Notes: generated by a model from the letters alone, not told the origin. DNA of 64,000 bases from Fimbriimonadaceae bacterium (GCA_022843485.1 JALHNM010000001.1:310001-374000), one strand, 5' to 3'. Positions 8,235 through 17,226 are shown, numbered from the stretch's first letter. Numbers and translations: made by a program.

Positions 8235-8894
8235 ATGAACACAAGACTTGTGATCGCGGTGGGGCTGGCTCTGCTCAGCTCGTTGGCGCTCGCCCAGGGC
8301 CGCGGTGGCGGCATGGGCATGATGATGGGCGGGGGCCGGGGCGGCGACGCCTTCTTGCTCCAGCGCCCCGACGTCCAGACGGACCTTAAGCTGACGGCCG
8401 ACCAGAAGTCCAAGCTCGAGCAGCTCCAAGCCAAGATGCGCGAGGCCATGGAGTCGATGCGCGGCCAGGGCGGCGACCGGGAGGCGATGATGCAGCGGAT
8501 GGGCGAGATGCGGCGCGAGTCGGACGCCCAGATCAAGCAGATCCTCACAGCCGACCAACAGGCTCGGCTTCGCGAGATCGGCATCCAGTTGGCGGGCAAC
8601 CGGGCCGTGTTCCGTGCGGAAGTCCAGGAGGCTCTCGGCCTCACCCCGGCCCAGCGCGAAGAGCTTCGGGCCATGCAAGAGGCCATGCAGGAAGAGATGC
8701 GCGCCAACATGGAGCGCGTCCAGAACCAGGAGATCGACCGCGAGGAGGCCCGGGCGCTCGGCGAGAAGGCCCAGGCCAAGATGAACGACCAGATCGCGGC
8801 CATGCTGACGGCGGATCAGAAGTCCAAGCTCAAGACGATGGGCGGCGCCCCGTTCAAGGCCGACCCGAACTGGCGCCCGCAACGCGGCGGCTGA
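8235..8894 (+). CDS. Spy/CpxP-like periplasmic LTxxQ-repeat protein
   Basis: A 219-residue exported helical protein. It starts at ATG 8235 after an AGGAG site. A signal peptide (LVIAVGLALLSSLALAQG) is followed by a Gly/Met-rich stretch, then long charged helices. Three LTxxQ-type motifs appear, LTADQKSKLEQLQ, LTADQQARLREI and LTPAQREELRAM, and a final LTADQKSKLKTM. This layout is that of Spy/CpxP and the zinc-resistance relatives, which act as ATP-independent periplasmic chaperones or stress sensors. Methionine richness could favour metal binding, but that is not demonstrated. A hairpin terminator follows at 8931. Confidence 0.75.
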   Translation: MNTRLVIAVGLALLSSLALAQGRGGGMGMMMGGGRGGDAFLLQRPDVQTDLKLTADQKSKLEQLQAKMREAMESMRGQGGDREAMMQRMGEMRRESDAQIKQILTADQQARLREIGIQLAGNRAVFRAEVQEALGLTPAQREELRAMQEAMQEEMRANMERVQNQEIDREEARALGEKAQAKMNDQIAAMLTADQKSKLKTMGGAPFKADPNWRPQRGG

Positions 8895-8930
8895 GGCTCT
8901 CAGCACCTTAAGGAACGTAGGCTCGAGGCT

Positions 8931-8956
8931 GGCCCCGTCCGCTCAGCGGCGGGGTC
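8931..8956 (+). terminator. Hairpin terminator after the Spy-like gene
   Basis: GGCCCCG with CCGC inside pairs with GCGG and CGGGGTC around a CTCA-type loop, with one G-U pair. It lies between the convergent ends of the Spy-like gene and the cyclase regulator and could serve both. It lacks a long U-tract. Confidence 0.5.
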
Positions 8957-8986
8957 GGCCTTGATCTTCGACCCTGGGTTTCGACG

Positions 8987-11900
8987 CTAGGTGACTGCGA
9001 TGGACACGGCCCCCTCTCCGAGAGCGAGCCCCACGGCCTCCTCCTCGCTCATCGCTTTGCCTTCCGCGACGTGTCGCTCGAGGGCACCGGATCCGAGGTC
9101 GGCGGCGAGTCGGGCCATCAGCGGCCCGTGCTCGGACTCGCCGAGCGGCTCGCGGCCGCTGCCGATCCTTCCCCGCCCCGCTTCGGCGGCCCCGACGAGC
9201 TGGGCGGCCACGACGCTCTCGCCTTCGGCGGCCACGACCGTTGCGAGGAACTCGAGGGCCTCGTAGACCGGGTGGCGCCGCTGGTGGCGCACCTCGACGC
9301 GGAGGGCGTCTTGAATCCAGCGCCGGGCTTCGGCGTGGTCTCCCCGGGCTCGGTGGAGGAGGCCGGTGTGGAGGAGGGTCGAGCCCATCCCGGCGGAGTC
9401 TCCCATCAGGCGCCTCGTATCGAGGGCCTCGTCGAGCCAGTCCCGAGCGGCGTCGAGGTCGCCTGTGAGGACGCCGACGAGGCCAAGGTTGTCGAGGGCC
9501 TGGGCGATGAGCCGTTTCGCGCCGAGTTCCCGGGCGAGGACGAGGCTCTCGAGGTGCAGGTCCCGAGCCCGGTCGTACCGCAGCTGGGCCGCGCGCAGCA
9601 TGCCGAGGTTGTCGAGGGTTTGGGTGACGAACGTTGCGTCACCGAGGCGACGGAAGATGGCGAGTGCTTCCTCCTGGAGTTCGCCCGCCCGGTCGAGGTC
9701 GCCCAGCTGGAAGACGACGTTGCCGAGGTTGTTGAGCGATGCGGCGAGGCCCCGGAGGTCTTCGAGCTCGCGCCTCAGAGCGATGCTCTCTGCGTAGTAG
9801 GCCTGGGATTGCTCGTAGTCGCCGCTGTCCCGGGCGAGGATCCCGAGGTTGTTCAGCGAGCTGGCCCGCTGGCGCTTCTCGCCCAAGGGTGCGAGGGACG
9901 CCAGGCTCCGCTCGAACAGCTCGCGGGCCCGGGTCGACTCACCTAGAAGCCAGGACGCGACTCCGATCGAGTTCAGGCACTCGGCCGCGCCGGGCACGTC
10001 CCCGTGGGCGACTCGAATCTCGTAGGCCTCCTCGCAGACCCGGATGCTCTCGTCGAGGTCGCCTTGGGCTCGGATGAGGTTGCCGAGCGCTTGGAGGGCC
10101 CAGGCCCGGACGAGTTCTGCCTCACTGCCTTCGCCCGCGGGCCGTGCGAGGGCGGCTTGAACTCTGTCACGCCCCTCCCGCAGCCGACCCCGGATGAGCC
10201 AGAACTTGCCCATGGCGGCGACCGCGCGCAGGTGTTCGGGCACCCCGGTCTCGCGGGACTCCCAAACGTCGAGCGCGGCCCGAAGGTTGTCCTCTTCGAG
10301 GTCGAACGTCGCCAGGGCCTCCGGCATGCGGGCGGTCTCGAGATCGGTCGAGGCCGCCTCGGCGACGCTCAGGGCCCAGTCGAGGTGTCGCTGCTGGAAG
10401 GCCCCGGCGGTGCCGGTCTCCTCGAGTCGGTCCTGCGCATAGCGATGGACGGTAGAAAGGAGCCGGTACCGAGCCTGACCTCCCTCGTGCCCGACGCTGA
10501 CGAGCGACTTATCGACCAAGGAGGTCATGAGGTCGAGCACGTCGAACTCGTCGATCTCGTCGTCGGAAGTGACCCTCTCGGCGGCCGCGAGCGACCACCC
10601 GGCGGCGAAGACGCTGAGCCGGGCGAGCAGGCCCTTCTCCTGGTCGTTGAGCAGTCCGTACGACCAGTCGATCAGCGCTCGGAGTGTCTGCTGGCGGGGG
10701 AGGGCGGTGCGGTCGCCTCCGGTGAGGAGTCGGAAGCAGTCGTCGAGGCGGGTGTTGATCTGCTCAGCGGACATCGACCGTGTCCGCGCCCCGGCCAGTT
10801 CGATCGCGAAGGGGATCCCGTCGAGTCGGCGGCACACTGCGGCGATGGCGGGGGCGTTGGCGTCGGTCGCCTTAAAGTCGGGCGCGACGGCGGTGGCCCG
10901 GGTCAAGAAGAGTTCGACCGACTCATAGCCGACGATGTCCGCGAGGGTGAGGCTCTTGGAGTCAGGAGGCACCGCCATCGAGGGGACCCGGTAGGTGCTC
11001 TCCCCCGCCGTGCCCAGCGGTTCGCGGCTGGTGGCGAGGATGCGGAGTCGGGGGGCGCTCGAGAGCAGGCTCGCCGCGAGCCGGGCGCACTCCCCGATGA
11101 GGTGTTCGCAGTTATCGACGACGATGAGCGCCTCGAGGTCGGCGGTGGCGGCGAGCAGCGTGTTCTGGACGGGCTCGCCCGGTTTCTCCTTAAGCCCCAT
11201 GGCGCTGGCTATGGTGGCGGCGACGAGGCTGGGGTCGCTGATCGCGGCAAGATCGGCGAACGCGGCCCCGTCCGCAAACCGGTCGAGGGCCTCCCTCGCG
11301 ACCTGGAGGGCGAGGCGGGTCTTGCCGCAGCCCCCAGCCCCGCAGAGGGTGACGAGCCGGGAGTCGCCCAGTAGGCGACCGATCTCCGCGCGCTCGGTCA
11401 GGCGGCCGACGAACGCGGACGGGGGCTCCGGGAGGTTGCTCCGCCGCTTCGCCGCGCCCTCGGAGGCGAGCGGGGCGAACTCCGTCTCGAGCCCGGGGCC
11501 GGTCAACTGGGAGACCGCCTCGGGTTGGGCCAGGCCCTTGAGTTGGTGGCGCCCGAGGTCCACCATCCCGTACCCTTCGACGTCGAGCGTGGCGACCCAA
11601 CCGCTGGCGGCTTGTGACAGGAGAACCTGGCCTCCGTGGCCGATCCCGAGCAGCCGGGCGACCCGGTTGAGCGTGGGACCGAAGAAGTCGTCGTCGCGGG
11701 CCTCGGCCGGGCCGCTGTGGACGGCCATGCGTACGCGCAGGGGCCTTGGGGTGGCCCACGTCTCCGCGGCGAGCCGACGCTGGGCCTCGGCCGCGCTTCG
11801 GGTCGCTTCGATCGGGGTCGGGAACACGGCGCAGAAGGCGTCGCCGATCGTCTTGAAGACCCGACCTTGGTGGACTGCGATAACGTCCCGCATGATGCGG

Positions 11901-12013
11901 TCGTGCCGTTCCAGGGCGGCGGCCATTTCTTTCGGGTGCTCTTCCCAGAGCGGCGTGCTGCCCTCGATGTCCGTGAAAAGGAACGTATAAGTTCCGGCCG
12001 AGTCCTGGGTCAT
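8987..12013 (-). CDS. Class III nucleotide cyclase - ATPase - TPR regulator
   Basis: A 1008-residue cytoplasmic signalling protein. The N-terminal class III cyclase domain (about 8-170) has FTDIEGST with metal-binding D15 and a second aspartate D59 in KTIGDAF. A STAND/AfsR-type ATPase follows, with Walker A GAGGCGKTR (225-233) and Walker B LIVVDNCEH (296-304). The C-terminal half (about 600-930) is a run of TPR-like helices, for instance SLNNLGNVVFQLGDLDRA. No DNA-binding domain ends the protein, unlike LuxR or AfsR relatives. Expected role: nucleotide-dependent signal integration with possible cAMP or cGMP synthesis; activity is not provable here. It is transcribed divergently from the amidohydrolase genes, with a 9-bp inverted repeat between them. 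Confidence 0.85.
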   Translation of the reverse strand: MTQDSAGTYTFLFTDIEGSTPLWEEHPKEMAAALERHDRIMRDVIAVHQGRVFKTIGDAFCAVFPTPIEATRSAAEAQRRLAAETWATPRPLRVRMAVHSGPAEARDDDFFGPTLNRVARLLGIGHGGQVLLSQAASGWVATLDVEGYGMVDLGRHQLKGLAQPEAVSQLTGPGLETEFAPLASEGAAKRRSNLPEPPSAFVGRLTERAEIGRLLGDSRLVTLCGAGGCGKTRLALQVAREALDRFADGAAFADLAAISDPSLVAATIASAMGLKEKPGEPVQNTLLAATADLEALIVVDNCEHLIGECARLAASLLSSAPRLRILATSREPLGTAGESTYRVPSMAVPPDSKSLTLADIVGYESVELFLTRATAVAPDFKATDANAPAIAAVCRRLDGIPFAIELAGARTRSMSAEQINTRLDDCFRLLTGGDRTALPRQQTLRALIDWSYGLLNDQEKGLLARLSVFAAGWSLAAAERVTSDDEIDEFDVLDLMTSLVDKSLVSVGHEGGQARYRLLSTVHRYAQDRLEETGTAGAFQQRHLDWALSVAEAASTDLETARMPEALATFDLEEDNLRAALDVWESRETGVPEHLRAVAAMGKFWLIRGRLREGRDRVQAALARPAGEGSEAELVRAWALQALGNLIRAQGDLDESIRVCEEAYEIRVAHGDVPGAAECLNSIGVASWLLGESTRARELFERSLASLAPLGEKRQRASSLNNLGILARDSGDYEQSQAYYAESIALRRELEDLRGLAASLNNLGNVVFQLGDLDRAGELQEEALAIFRRLGDATFVTQTLDNLGMLRAAQLRYDRARDLHLESLVLARELGAKRLIAQALDNLGLVGVLTGDLDAARDWLDEALDTRRLMGDSAGMGSTLLHTGLLHRARGDHAEARRWIQDALRVEVRHQRRHPVYEALEFLATVVAAEGESVVAAQLVGAAEAGRGRIGSGREPLGESEHGPLMARLAADLGSGALERHVAEGKAMSEEEAVGLALGEGAVSIAVT

Positions 12014-12027
12014 AGGATCTTTCGTAA

Positions 12028-12117
12028 GATACGAGTCTACCCACCGATTCGGAGGTCGTTAGACGACGTCAGCCGAACGTGCTTGCAAAGAGTCACTCAG
12101 ATCAGTAAACTCGTATC
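12028..12117. promoter_or_regulatory. Divergent control region with a split inverted repeat
   Basis: Between the cyclase gene and the first amidohydrolase, GATACGAGT (12028-12036) is repeated inverted as ACTCGTATC (12109-12117). For the amidohydrolase, TTGCAA (12083-12088) and TAAACT (12106-12111) are 17 bases apart, a good sigma-70 match, and the second repeat arm overlaps and follows this -10. A shared repressor for both genes is plausible. Confidence 0.5.
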
Positions 12118-12123
12118 ACACTC

Positions 12124-13437
12124 ATGTGCCTCACTGCGTTGGCGTCTTTCGTCGTCTCGTCCCTGTCGCTCCAAGCGACCCCTGCACCGCCGGTCGAGGA
12201 CTTCGCGATCGTCGGTGCCCGAGTGGTCACGGTGCTCGCTCAGACGATCCCCTCGGGCACGGTGATCGTGCGCGGGGGCAAGATCGAACGCGTCGAGACG
12301 GGGGCCGACGTCCCGGCTGGCCTTCCGGTCATCGAGGGGAAGGGGTTAGTCGTCTACCCTGGGTTCGTCGACGCCTTTTCCAGCCGGGGTCTGAAGCAGC
12401 CGGAGAACCCGCCGGCGCCCCCGGCGCGACCGGGGACCGGCACCACGGCCCCCGCCTCGATGTGGGTGGCGAACCGGAAGGGGATCGCCCCGGAGTGGCG
12501 GGCGGCGGACAACCTTGAGCTCGCGCCGGACGCTCGGGCGTACCGATCTGGCCTCACGGTCGGGATGGTCTCCTCGACCCGCGGGGGGATGCGGGGCTTC
12601 CCGGCCGTCGTCGAACTGGTGCCTCCCTCGGTCGAGGGCCGGGTGCTCTTGGCGGAACCCGGCGCAGCGATGTCGTTTCGGGTCTCGGCTGGCCAGGGTT
12701 ATCCCTCCAACCTCCTCGGGGCGATCGCTGTCCTTCGGCAGACCTTGCTCGACGCGCAGGCCCTGAAGGCGGGCGCCTCGCTTTGGGCCGGCGACAAGAA
12801 GCCGGACTGGGCCGCGTCGCTTGAGGCGCTGCGCCGGCCCCTTGACGGTGAGGTGCCCGTGTTCTTCGAGGCGAACCAGGCCCGAGAGATCGAGCGGGCT
12901 GTCCGGCTGGCCGACGAGTTCGGGTTCAAGGTCGTGATCGTCGGCGGGCGGGAGGCGGGCCGAGTCGCCCCGTGGCTCGCCGAGAGGAAGGTGGCCGTGA
13001 TCCTCACGGACGATCTGGGGCCGGAGCCGAGCCTGGAGCCCAGCGCCGATCAGGCCCCCGCCGACGCGACGCCCCAGGGCGTGCGCGAGGAGCGGCGCCA
13101 ACGCTGGCTTGAGAACGCCAGCGGGGCGAACGAGCTCGCGAAGGCAGGGGTCCGGTTCGCGTTCTCGTCGGAGGGGGCGACGGACGGGTTGCTGAAGGCG
13201 GTTCGGGGGCGCATCGCGCGCGGGCTCGACCCGGCGGCTGCCCTCCAGGCTCTGACTCTGACCGGGGGCGAGCTCGTCGGCTTGAACGGGCAGGTGGGGG
13301 CGATCGCCCCCGGCTATCGGGCGAACCTCGTGCTCATGTCCGGGGATCTCGCCGACGAGCGGTCCGAAGTCGTTCGAGTCTGGGTCGGGGGTCGTTCCGT
13401 CTTCACCGCCCCGGCGGGGCAGGGGGGTGGCCAGTGA
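12124..13437 (+). CDS. Exported amidohydrolase-fold protein lacking the HxH motif
   Basis: A 437-residue protein with an N-terminal signal (ALASFVVSSLSLQA) and an amidohydrolase frame: an opening strand VGARVVTV, GGKIERVE, and a C-terminal ALTLTGGELVGLNGQVGAIAPGYRANLVLMSGD that is the usual composite-domain ending. The position where active members have PGFIDAHTH reads YPGFVDAFSS, so both first metal-binding histidines are missing. Other metal histidines cannot be recognised either. It is therefore probably non-hydrolytic or a structural partner of the downstream gene, which overlaps it by four bases (GTGA) and has one intact HSH. The start is ATG 12124, only about six bases after the predicted transcription start. 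Confidence 0.75.
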   Translation: MCLTALASFVVSSLSLQATPAPPVEDFAIVGARVVTVLAQTIPSGTVIVRGGKIERVETGADVPAGLPVIEGKGLVVYPGFVDAFSSRGLKQPENPPAPPARPGTGTTAPASMWVANRKGIAPEWRAADNLELAPDARAYRSGLTVGMVSSTRGGMRGFPAVVELVPPSVEGRVLLAEPGAAMSFRVSAGQGYPSNLLGAIAVLRQTLLDAQALKAGASLWAGDKKPDWAASLEALRRPLDGEVPVFFEANQAREIERAVRLADEFGFKVVIVGGREAGRVAPWLAERKVAVILTDDLGPEPSLEPSADQAPADATPQGVREERRQRWLENASGANELAKAGVRFAFSSEGATDGLLKAVRGRIARGLDPAAALQALTLTGGELVGLNGQVGAIAPGYRANLVLMSGDLADERSEVVRVWVGGRSVFTAPAGQGGGQ

Positions 13438-16163
13438 CCCTCCGACCTCTGCTCGGGTTCGCGGTGGCGGCCTTGGCCGCCTGCGCGTGGTCTCAGTCCG
13501 CGACTTTCCCGTTCGAGACGGAGGCGGACCGCCGTCCGAAGACGGTGACGTCCGGCAACGTCCTCATCCAGGGGGCGCGGGTCGTCACGGTGACAAAGGG
13601 GACGCTCGATCCGGGGGACGTGCTCGTCCAGGGCGGCAAGATCGTCGCGGTCGGCCGTCGGATCGCGCCGCCGCCGGGCGTGACGGTCATCGACGCCCGG
13701 GGCAAGACCCTTGTTCCGGGGTTCGTCGACGGCCACTCTCACCGGTGTTCGGACGGCACGAACGAGGGGACGGAGAGCGTGACGTGCGAGGTCCGGATCG
13801 GCGACGTCCTAAACCCGGGGGCGCTGAACGTGTGGCAGGCTCTGGCGAGCGGACATACCGCCGCCCTGATCCTCCACGGCAGCGCGAACGCGATCGGGGG
13901 CGAGAGCGTCGTGGTCAAGTATAAATACCAGCGGCCAGTGAGCGAGGTCGTCGTTCCGGACGCTCCCCGTCAGGTCAAGTTCGCGCTGGGCGAGAACGTG
14001 ACCCGGAAGAACTCCCGCGAGCCGACGACCCGGTACCCGCGGACCCGGATGGGGGTCGAGACCGTCTACCGCCGGGCGTTCCAGGAGGCGAGGGATTACG
14101 CGTCGGCCTGGGCGGCCTACGAGGCGGACCGGACGAAACCCCGGCCTCGCCGCGACCTGCGGCTCGAGACCCTCGCCGGCATCCTCGCGGGCAAGGTCTG
14201 GGTGCAATGCCACAGTTACCGGGCGGACGAGATGCTGATGATGGCCCGGCTCAGCCAGGAGTTCGGGTTCCGAATCGGCGCGCTCCAGCACGCACTCGAG
14301 GGGTACAAGATCGCCCCCGAACTCGCGGAGGCGAAGGTGCCGATGTCGATCTTCGTCGATAACTGGTCGTTCAAGCTCGAGGGCTACGACGGGATCCCTT
14401 GGAACGCGGCGATCTGTCACCGTGCGGGTGTACTCGTCTCGATCAATACGGACGGCGTCTCTGGGACGACCGCGCTCAACATCGACGCGGCCAAAGTCAT
14501 GCGGTTCGGGGGTCTGAGCGAGGACGAGGCGCTGGCGATGGTGACGATCAACCCGGCAAAGCAACTGGGGATCGACCATCGCACGGGCAGCATCGAGGTC
14601 GGCAAGGACGCGGACCTCGGGCTATGGAGCGGTAACCCTCTGAGCGTCTATTCGAAGCCGGTGATGACGCTGGTGGAGGGAGAGGTCTACTTCGAGAGGC
14701 GGGACGCCTTCGGGGTGGACCCCCTGTCGCCTGTCTCACCACAGTTGGCCCGTCAGGCCAACCGAGCCAAGGCCCGCCCGCCCCGGTCGGCATCGACGTA
14801 CGCGATCGTCGGGGCGACGGTGTACCCGGTCAGCCGGGCGCCGATTCCCGGGGCGACGGTGGTCGTCTCGCGGGGCCGGATCACGGCGGTCGGAGTCGGG
14901 GTGACGGTCCCCTCTGGAGCGTCGGTGATCGACGGCAAGGGCCTGCGGGTCTACCCTGGGTTCATGGACGCCTTCTCGTCGCTCGGGCTCGGCGAGATCG
15001 GGCCCGTCGGGGCGACGATGGACAACGTCGAGCTTGGGCAGGTCCAGCCCGACTTGGACACGGCCACGGCGCTGTGGGTGGAGTCGGCGCACTACGGGCC
15101 GAACCGGTACAACGGGGTGACGCACGCCTTCGCGGCACCCTCGTTCGGTCTGGTCTCAGGTCGGGGGGCCGTGATCCATATGGACGGGCTCACGAACGAG
15201 GAGATGACGCTTGAGCGGGCGGCGGCCTTGGTCGTCAACCCCCCTGGGGGCCAGGGCCCGACGAACTTCGCGTTCGACGCCTGCGACGACCACGCCGACG
15301 CATCTCGGCTCCTGGGCCTCGGTGGGGCGGACGAGGAGCCGGGGGAGGCGCATTCCCACGAGCCCTCGACGACGGGGGACGAACACCTGACCGTCGACCA
15401 GCGGGCTCAGTTCTTCGACCTCCTGGGGGGGCGGCAGGACACGCCGATCGCGCCGCAAGAGACCGGAGCCCAGGGTGCAGGCGAGATCGACCGGACCTTC
15501 GACGCGGCGCTCGAGTACTACAAGAAGCGAGCGGACGATCCCTCGACGCCCCGCGATCTCGGCCACGAGGCCTTGCGGCCGTTCTTGACCCAGAGGAAAC
15601 TCGTGGTGCTCAACGGGCGGTCGCCGGCGGCGATCCGCGCCGCCGTCGCGTTTGCCCAGAAGTACCGGTTGAACGCGGTGATCCGGGGGGCGAGCGGGGC
15701 TTGGAAGGAGGCCGACCTCCTTCGGCGGTCGGGGATCCCCGTGATCCTGACCCCCGCGGGCCGCAGCTTGCTCGGGGCGAACTCGCCGGACTCGCCGTGG
15801 GACCCCTACGACACGCCGTACGTGGTGCCGTTCCTGCTCCAGCGGGCGGGGGTGCGGTTCTGCTTCGGGATGGGCAGCCCGGCCGACATCATGAACCTGC
15901 CCGTCCGGGCGGCTCAGCACTGTGCGTACGGCCTGCGGCCGGAGGACGCCTTGCGGGCGCTCACGCTGACTCCGGCTGAGGTCTTCGGAGTTGCGGACCG
16001 GGTCGGGTCGATCGACGTCGGCAAGATCGGGAACCTGATCGTCACGGACGGGGACCCGTTCGAGCTTACGACGACGGTTCGGCACGTGTTCGTGAACGGG
16101 CAGCCGCGGCCGATGACGTCGAAGCACACCCAGTTGCGCGATCGCTACCAAGGGCGAAACTGA
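13434..16163 (+). CDS. Exported double amidohydrolase protein, one intact and one degenerate domain
   Basis: A 909-residue protein with a signal peptide (LLGFAVAALAACAWSQ) and two amidohydrolase units in tandem. The first keeps PGFVDGHSH (H101, H103), a later CHSYRADE, and INTDGVSG holding the catalytic-type aspartate, then the GSIEVGKDADL ending; it is probably an active metal-dependent hydrolase of the imidazolonepropionase-like group. The second unit (from about residue 455) repeats the fold opening AIVGATVYPVS and the ending GSIDVGKIGNLIVTDGDPF, but its motif reads YPGFMDAFSS, without histidines. Between them lies a Glu/His-containing linker. GTG 13434 overlaps the upstream gene stop, so both are one operon. 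Substrate unknown; a periplasmic peptide or cyclic amide is possible. Confidence 0.8.
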   Translation: MTLRPLLGFAVAALAACAWSQSATFPFETEADRRPKTVTSGNVLIQGARVVTVTKGTLDPGDVLVQGGKIVAVGRRIAPPPGVTVIDARGKTLVPGFVDGHSHRCSDGTNEGTESVTCEVRIGDVLNPGALNVWQALASGHTAALILHGSANAIGGESVVVKYKYQRPVSEVVVPDAPRQVKFALGENVTRKNSREPTTRYPRTRMGVETVYRRAFQEARDYASAWAAYEADRTKPRPRRDLRLETLAGILAGKVWVQCHSYRADEMLMMARLSQEFGFRIGALQHALEGYKIAPELAEAKVPMSIFVDNWSFKLEGYDGIPWNAAICHRAGVLVSINTDGVSGTTALNIDAAKVMRFGGLSEDEALAMVTINPAKQLGIDHRTGSIEVGKDADLGLWSGNPLSVYSKPVMTLVEGEVYFERRDAFGVDPLSPVSPQLARQANRAKARPPRSASTYAIVGATVYPVSRAPIPGATVVVSRGRITAVGVGVTVPSGASVIDGKGLRVYPGFMDAFSSLGLGEIGPVGATMDNVELGQVQPDLDTATALWVESAHYGPNRYNGVTHAFAAPSFGLVSGRGAVIHMDGLTNEEMTLERAAALVVNPPGGQGPTNFAFDACDDHADASRLLGLGGADEEPGEAHSHEPSTTGDEHLTVDQRAQFFDLLGGRQDTPIAPQETGAQGAGEIDRTFDAALEYYKKRADDPSTPRDLGHEALRPFLTQRKLVVLNGRSPAAIRAAVAFAQKYRLNAVIRGASGAWKEADLLRRSGIPVILTPAGRSLLGANSPDSPWDPYDTPYVVPFLLQRAGVRFCFGMGSPADIMNLPVRAAQHCAYGLRPEDALRALTLTPAEVFGVADRVGSIDVGKIGNLIVTDGDPFELTTTVRHVFVNGQPRPMTSKHTQLRDRYQGRN

Positions 16164-16173
16164 CCGCGCTCAG

Positions 16174-16202
16174 GCCCCCTCCTCCGGGGGGAGGGGGCTT
16201 TC
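16174..16202 (+). terminator. Rho-independent-type terminator of the amidohydrolase operon
   Basis: GCCCCCTCC (16174-16182) pairs perfectly with GGAGGGGGC (16190-16198) around a 7-base loop, followed by a short T run. It lies 10 bases past the operon's last stop. Confidence 0.75.
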
Positions 16203-16236
16203 CGGCAAGGAATCCCATCAGCGGGAGCAGGAACTC

Positions 16237-16256
16237 ACATCACGATAGCGTGATGT
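16237..16256. promoter_or_regulatory. Perfect 8-bp palindrome upstream of a secreted-protein gene
   Basis: ACATCACG and CGTGATGT flank ATAG. The element sits 53 bases before the ATG at 16309 and after the terminator of the previous operon, where a promoter is expected, so an operator for a dimeric regulator is likely. The regulator is not identifiable. Confidence 0.4.
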
Positions 16257-16308
16257 CAGGTGACTCTCCGGGTGAGCGGGAGCCTGGCTAGACCCGATCC
16301 CTTAGAAC

Positions 16309-16773
16309 ATGAGCTTCATCCCTCGGCCGGTGGTCGCCCTGGTGCTCGGGCTGAGTGCGGGCTGTTGCCTCGCTCAATCGACCGTGCGACCCGGTACGGT
16401 GAACACCGAGGGCTCGACTGCCCCGAAGGAGTCGGGCCAGGCGCCGGCCCCGGTGCAGGGTGCGGGTTCGACCGGCGTGACGTTTCTCCCGTGGTCCGAC
16501 GTCGACCGGCGGACGCGGGACGCGGTGATGGCTGCCCTCCGCGACGATTTGGGTGGCCGGCTCTTCGGTCCGGGCAGCGGCTCGGTGGCTCGCGACCAGG
16601 TGCGGTCGTACCGGGAGGGGCAGAGGAAGTTCCGGCCGTCGTTGCCGCCCCGGGCGCGGTCGCTAGTCCAGGCGGGCGGGAGACGTACCCACGCGCTTGC
16701 GAAGAGCCTGGCCCAACGACGGCAACCCTCCCGGCCTCGAACCGGCGGGGGCGCTGTGACCTCCGACCGCTGA
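16309..16773 (+). CDS. Small secreted protein, related to the gene at 17227
   Basis: A 154-residue protein with a signal peptide (PVVALVLGLSAGCCLAQS) followed by a Pro/Gly/Thr-rich linker. Residues around WSDVDRRTRDAVMAALRDDLGGR align by eye with WEGVDEFTRRSVMKAFQMDFGSR in the protein at 17227, sharing W, VD, TR, VM, A and the DxGxR ending. Further on, RSYREGQRKFRPSL matches TLRGTTYRPNL loosely. The C-terminal third is Arg-rich and does not match, which may reflect a frameshift or decay; I could not find an alternative frame that restores the match. No known family recognised. The downstream 450 bases carry no convincing gene. Confidence 0.55.
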   Translation: MSFIPRPVVALVLGLSAGCCLAQSTVRPGTVNTEGSTAPKESGQAPAPVQGAGSTGVTFLPWSDVDRRTRDAVMAALRDDLGGRLFGPGSGSVARDQVRSYREGQRKFRPSLPPRARSLVQAGGRRTHALAKSLAQRRQPSRPRTGGGAVTSDR

Positions 16774-17226
16774 GAGCCTCGTGGGTGGGTGTGCCGCCGA
16801 GACAAAAGGGGACGGGCCGATCCGAGGGGAGCTCGGCGGCCCGTCGTCCCTGAGGGTATGGGGTTCAGGAAGGTCGAGATTCAGAGGGGCCTCGCGAGCC
16901 ACGCCCCTCGCGAGAGAGGGTGCGGCCCCTTCGGCCGTCGTCTTCGGGTGCGTCGACATCGTTGTCGGTCGCAGGGCCCAATGACAGCGTCGAGATGCAG
17001 CGGACGATTCGGGGGAGAGCGCAACCCGGCCCGTTCGCGTTCGGGACCGACCCTTGCTCCCTCCCTCCTTCACCCTTGTGGGGTTCAGTTCTGCGATTCT
17101 ACGAGGCTTTCCGTGACGAGTCCGTCACTAGCGGGTGAAAGGTTCGTCACGCTTCGTCACGGTAGCCGGTGAGTCCGGCGACTTCACGGGTCAGGCTTGG
17201 GCCAGGTCTCGCCGACACTCAGCGGT
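16774..17226. other. Gene-poor interval with a CGTCAC cluster
   Basis: About 450 bases between the two related secreted-protein genes. Short frames exist on both strands but are Arg-rich, lack ribosome sites and resemble nothing. The right end holds four copies of the hexamer CGTCAC or its complement within 48 bases (17113-17160), listed separately. No tRNA or terminator was seen. Confidence 0.5.
17113..17161. promoter_or_regulatory. Cluster of CGTCAC elements
   Basis: GTGACG (17113-17118) and CGTCAC (17123-17128) form an inverted repeat with a 4-base spacer. Two further copies, each inside TTCGTCACG, start at 17143 and 17153, exactly 10 bases apart or about one helical turn. The cluster lies 66-114 bases before the ATG at 17227, suited to regulator binding. 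Confidence 0.45.

Noticed and set aside
16560-16773. Frameshift inside the secreted-protein gene at 16309
   Set aside because: I read both other frames after residue 100 and neither restores similarity to the paralogous protein at 17227, so a simple indel is not shown; decay is left as a possibility only.
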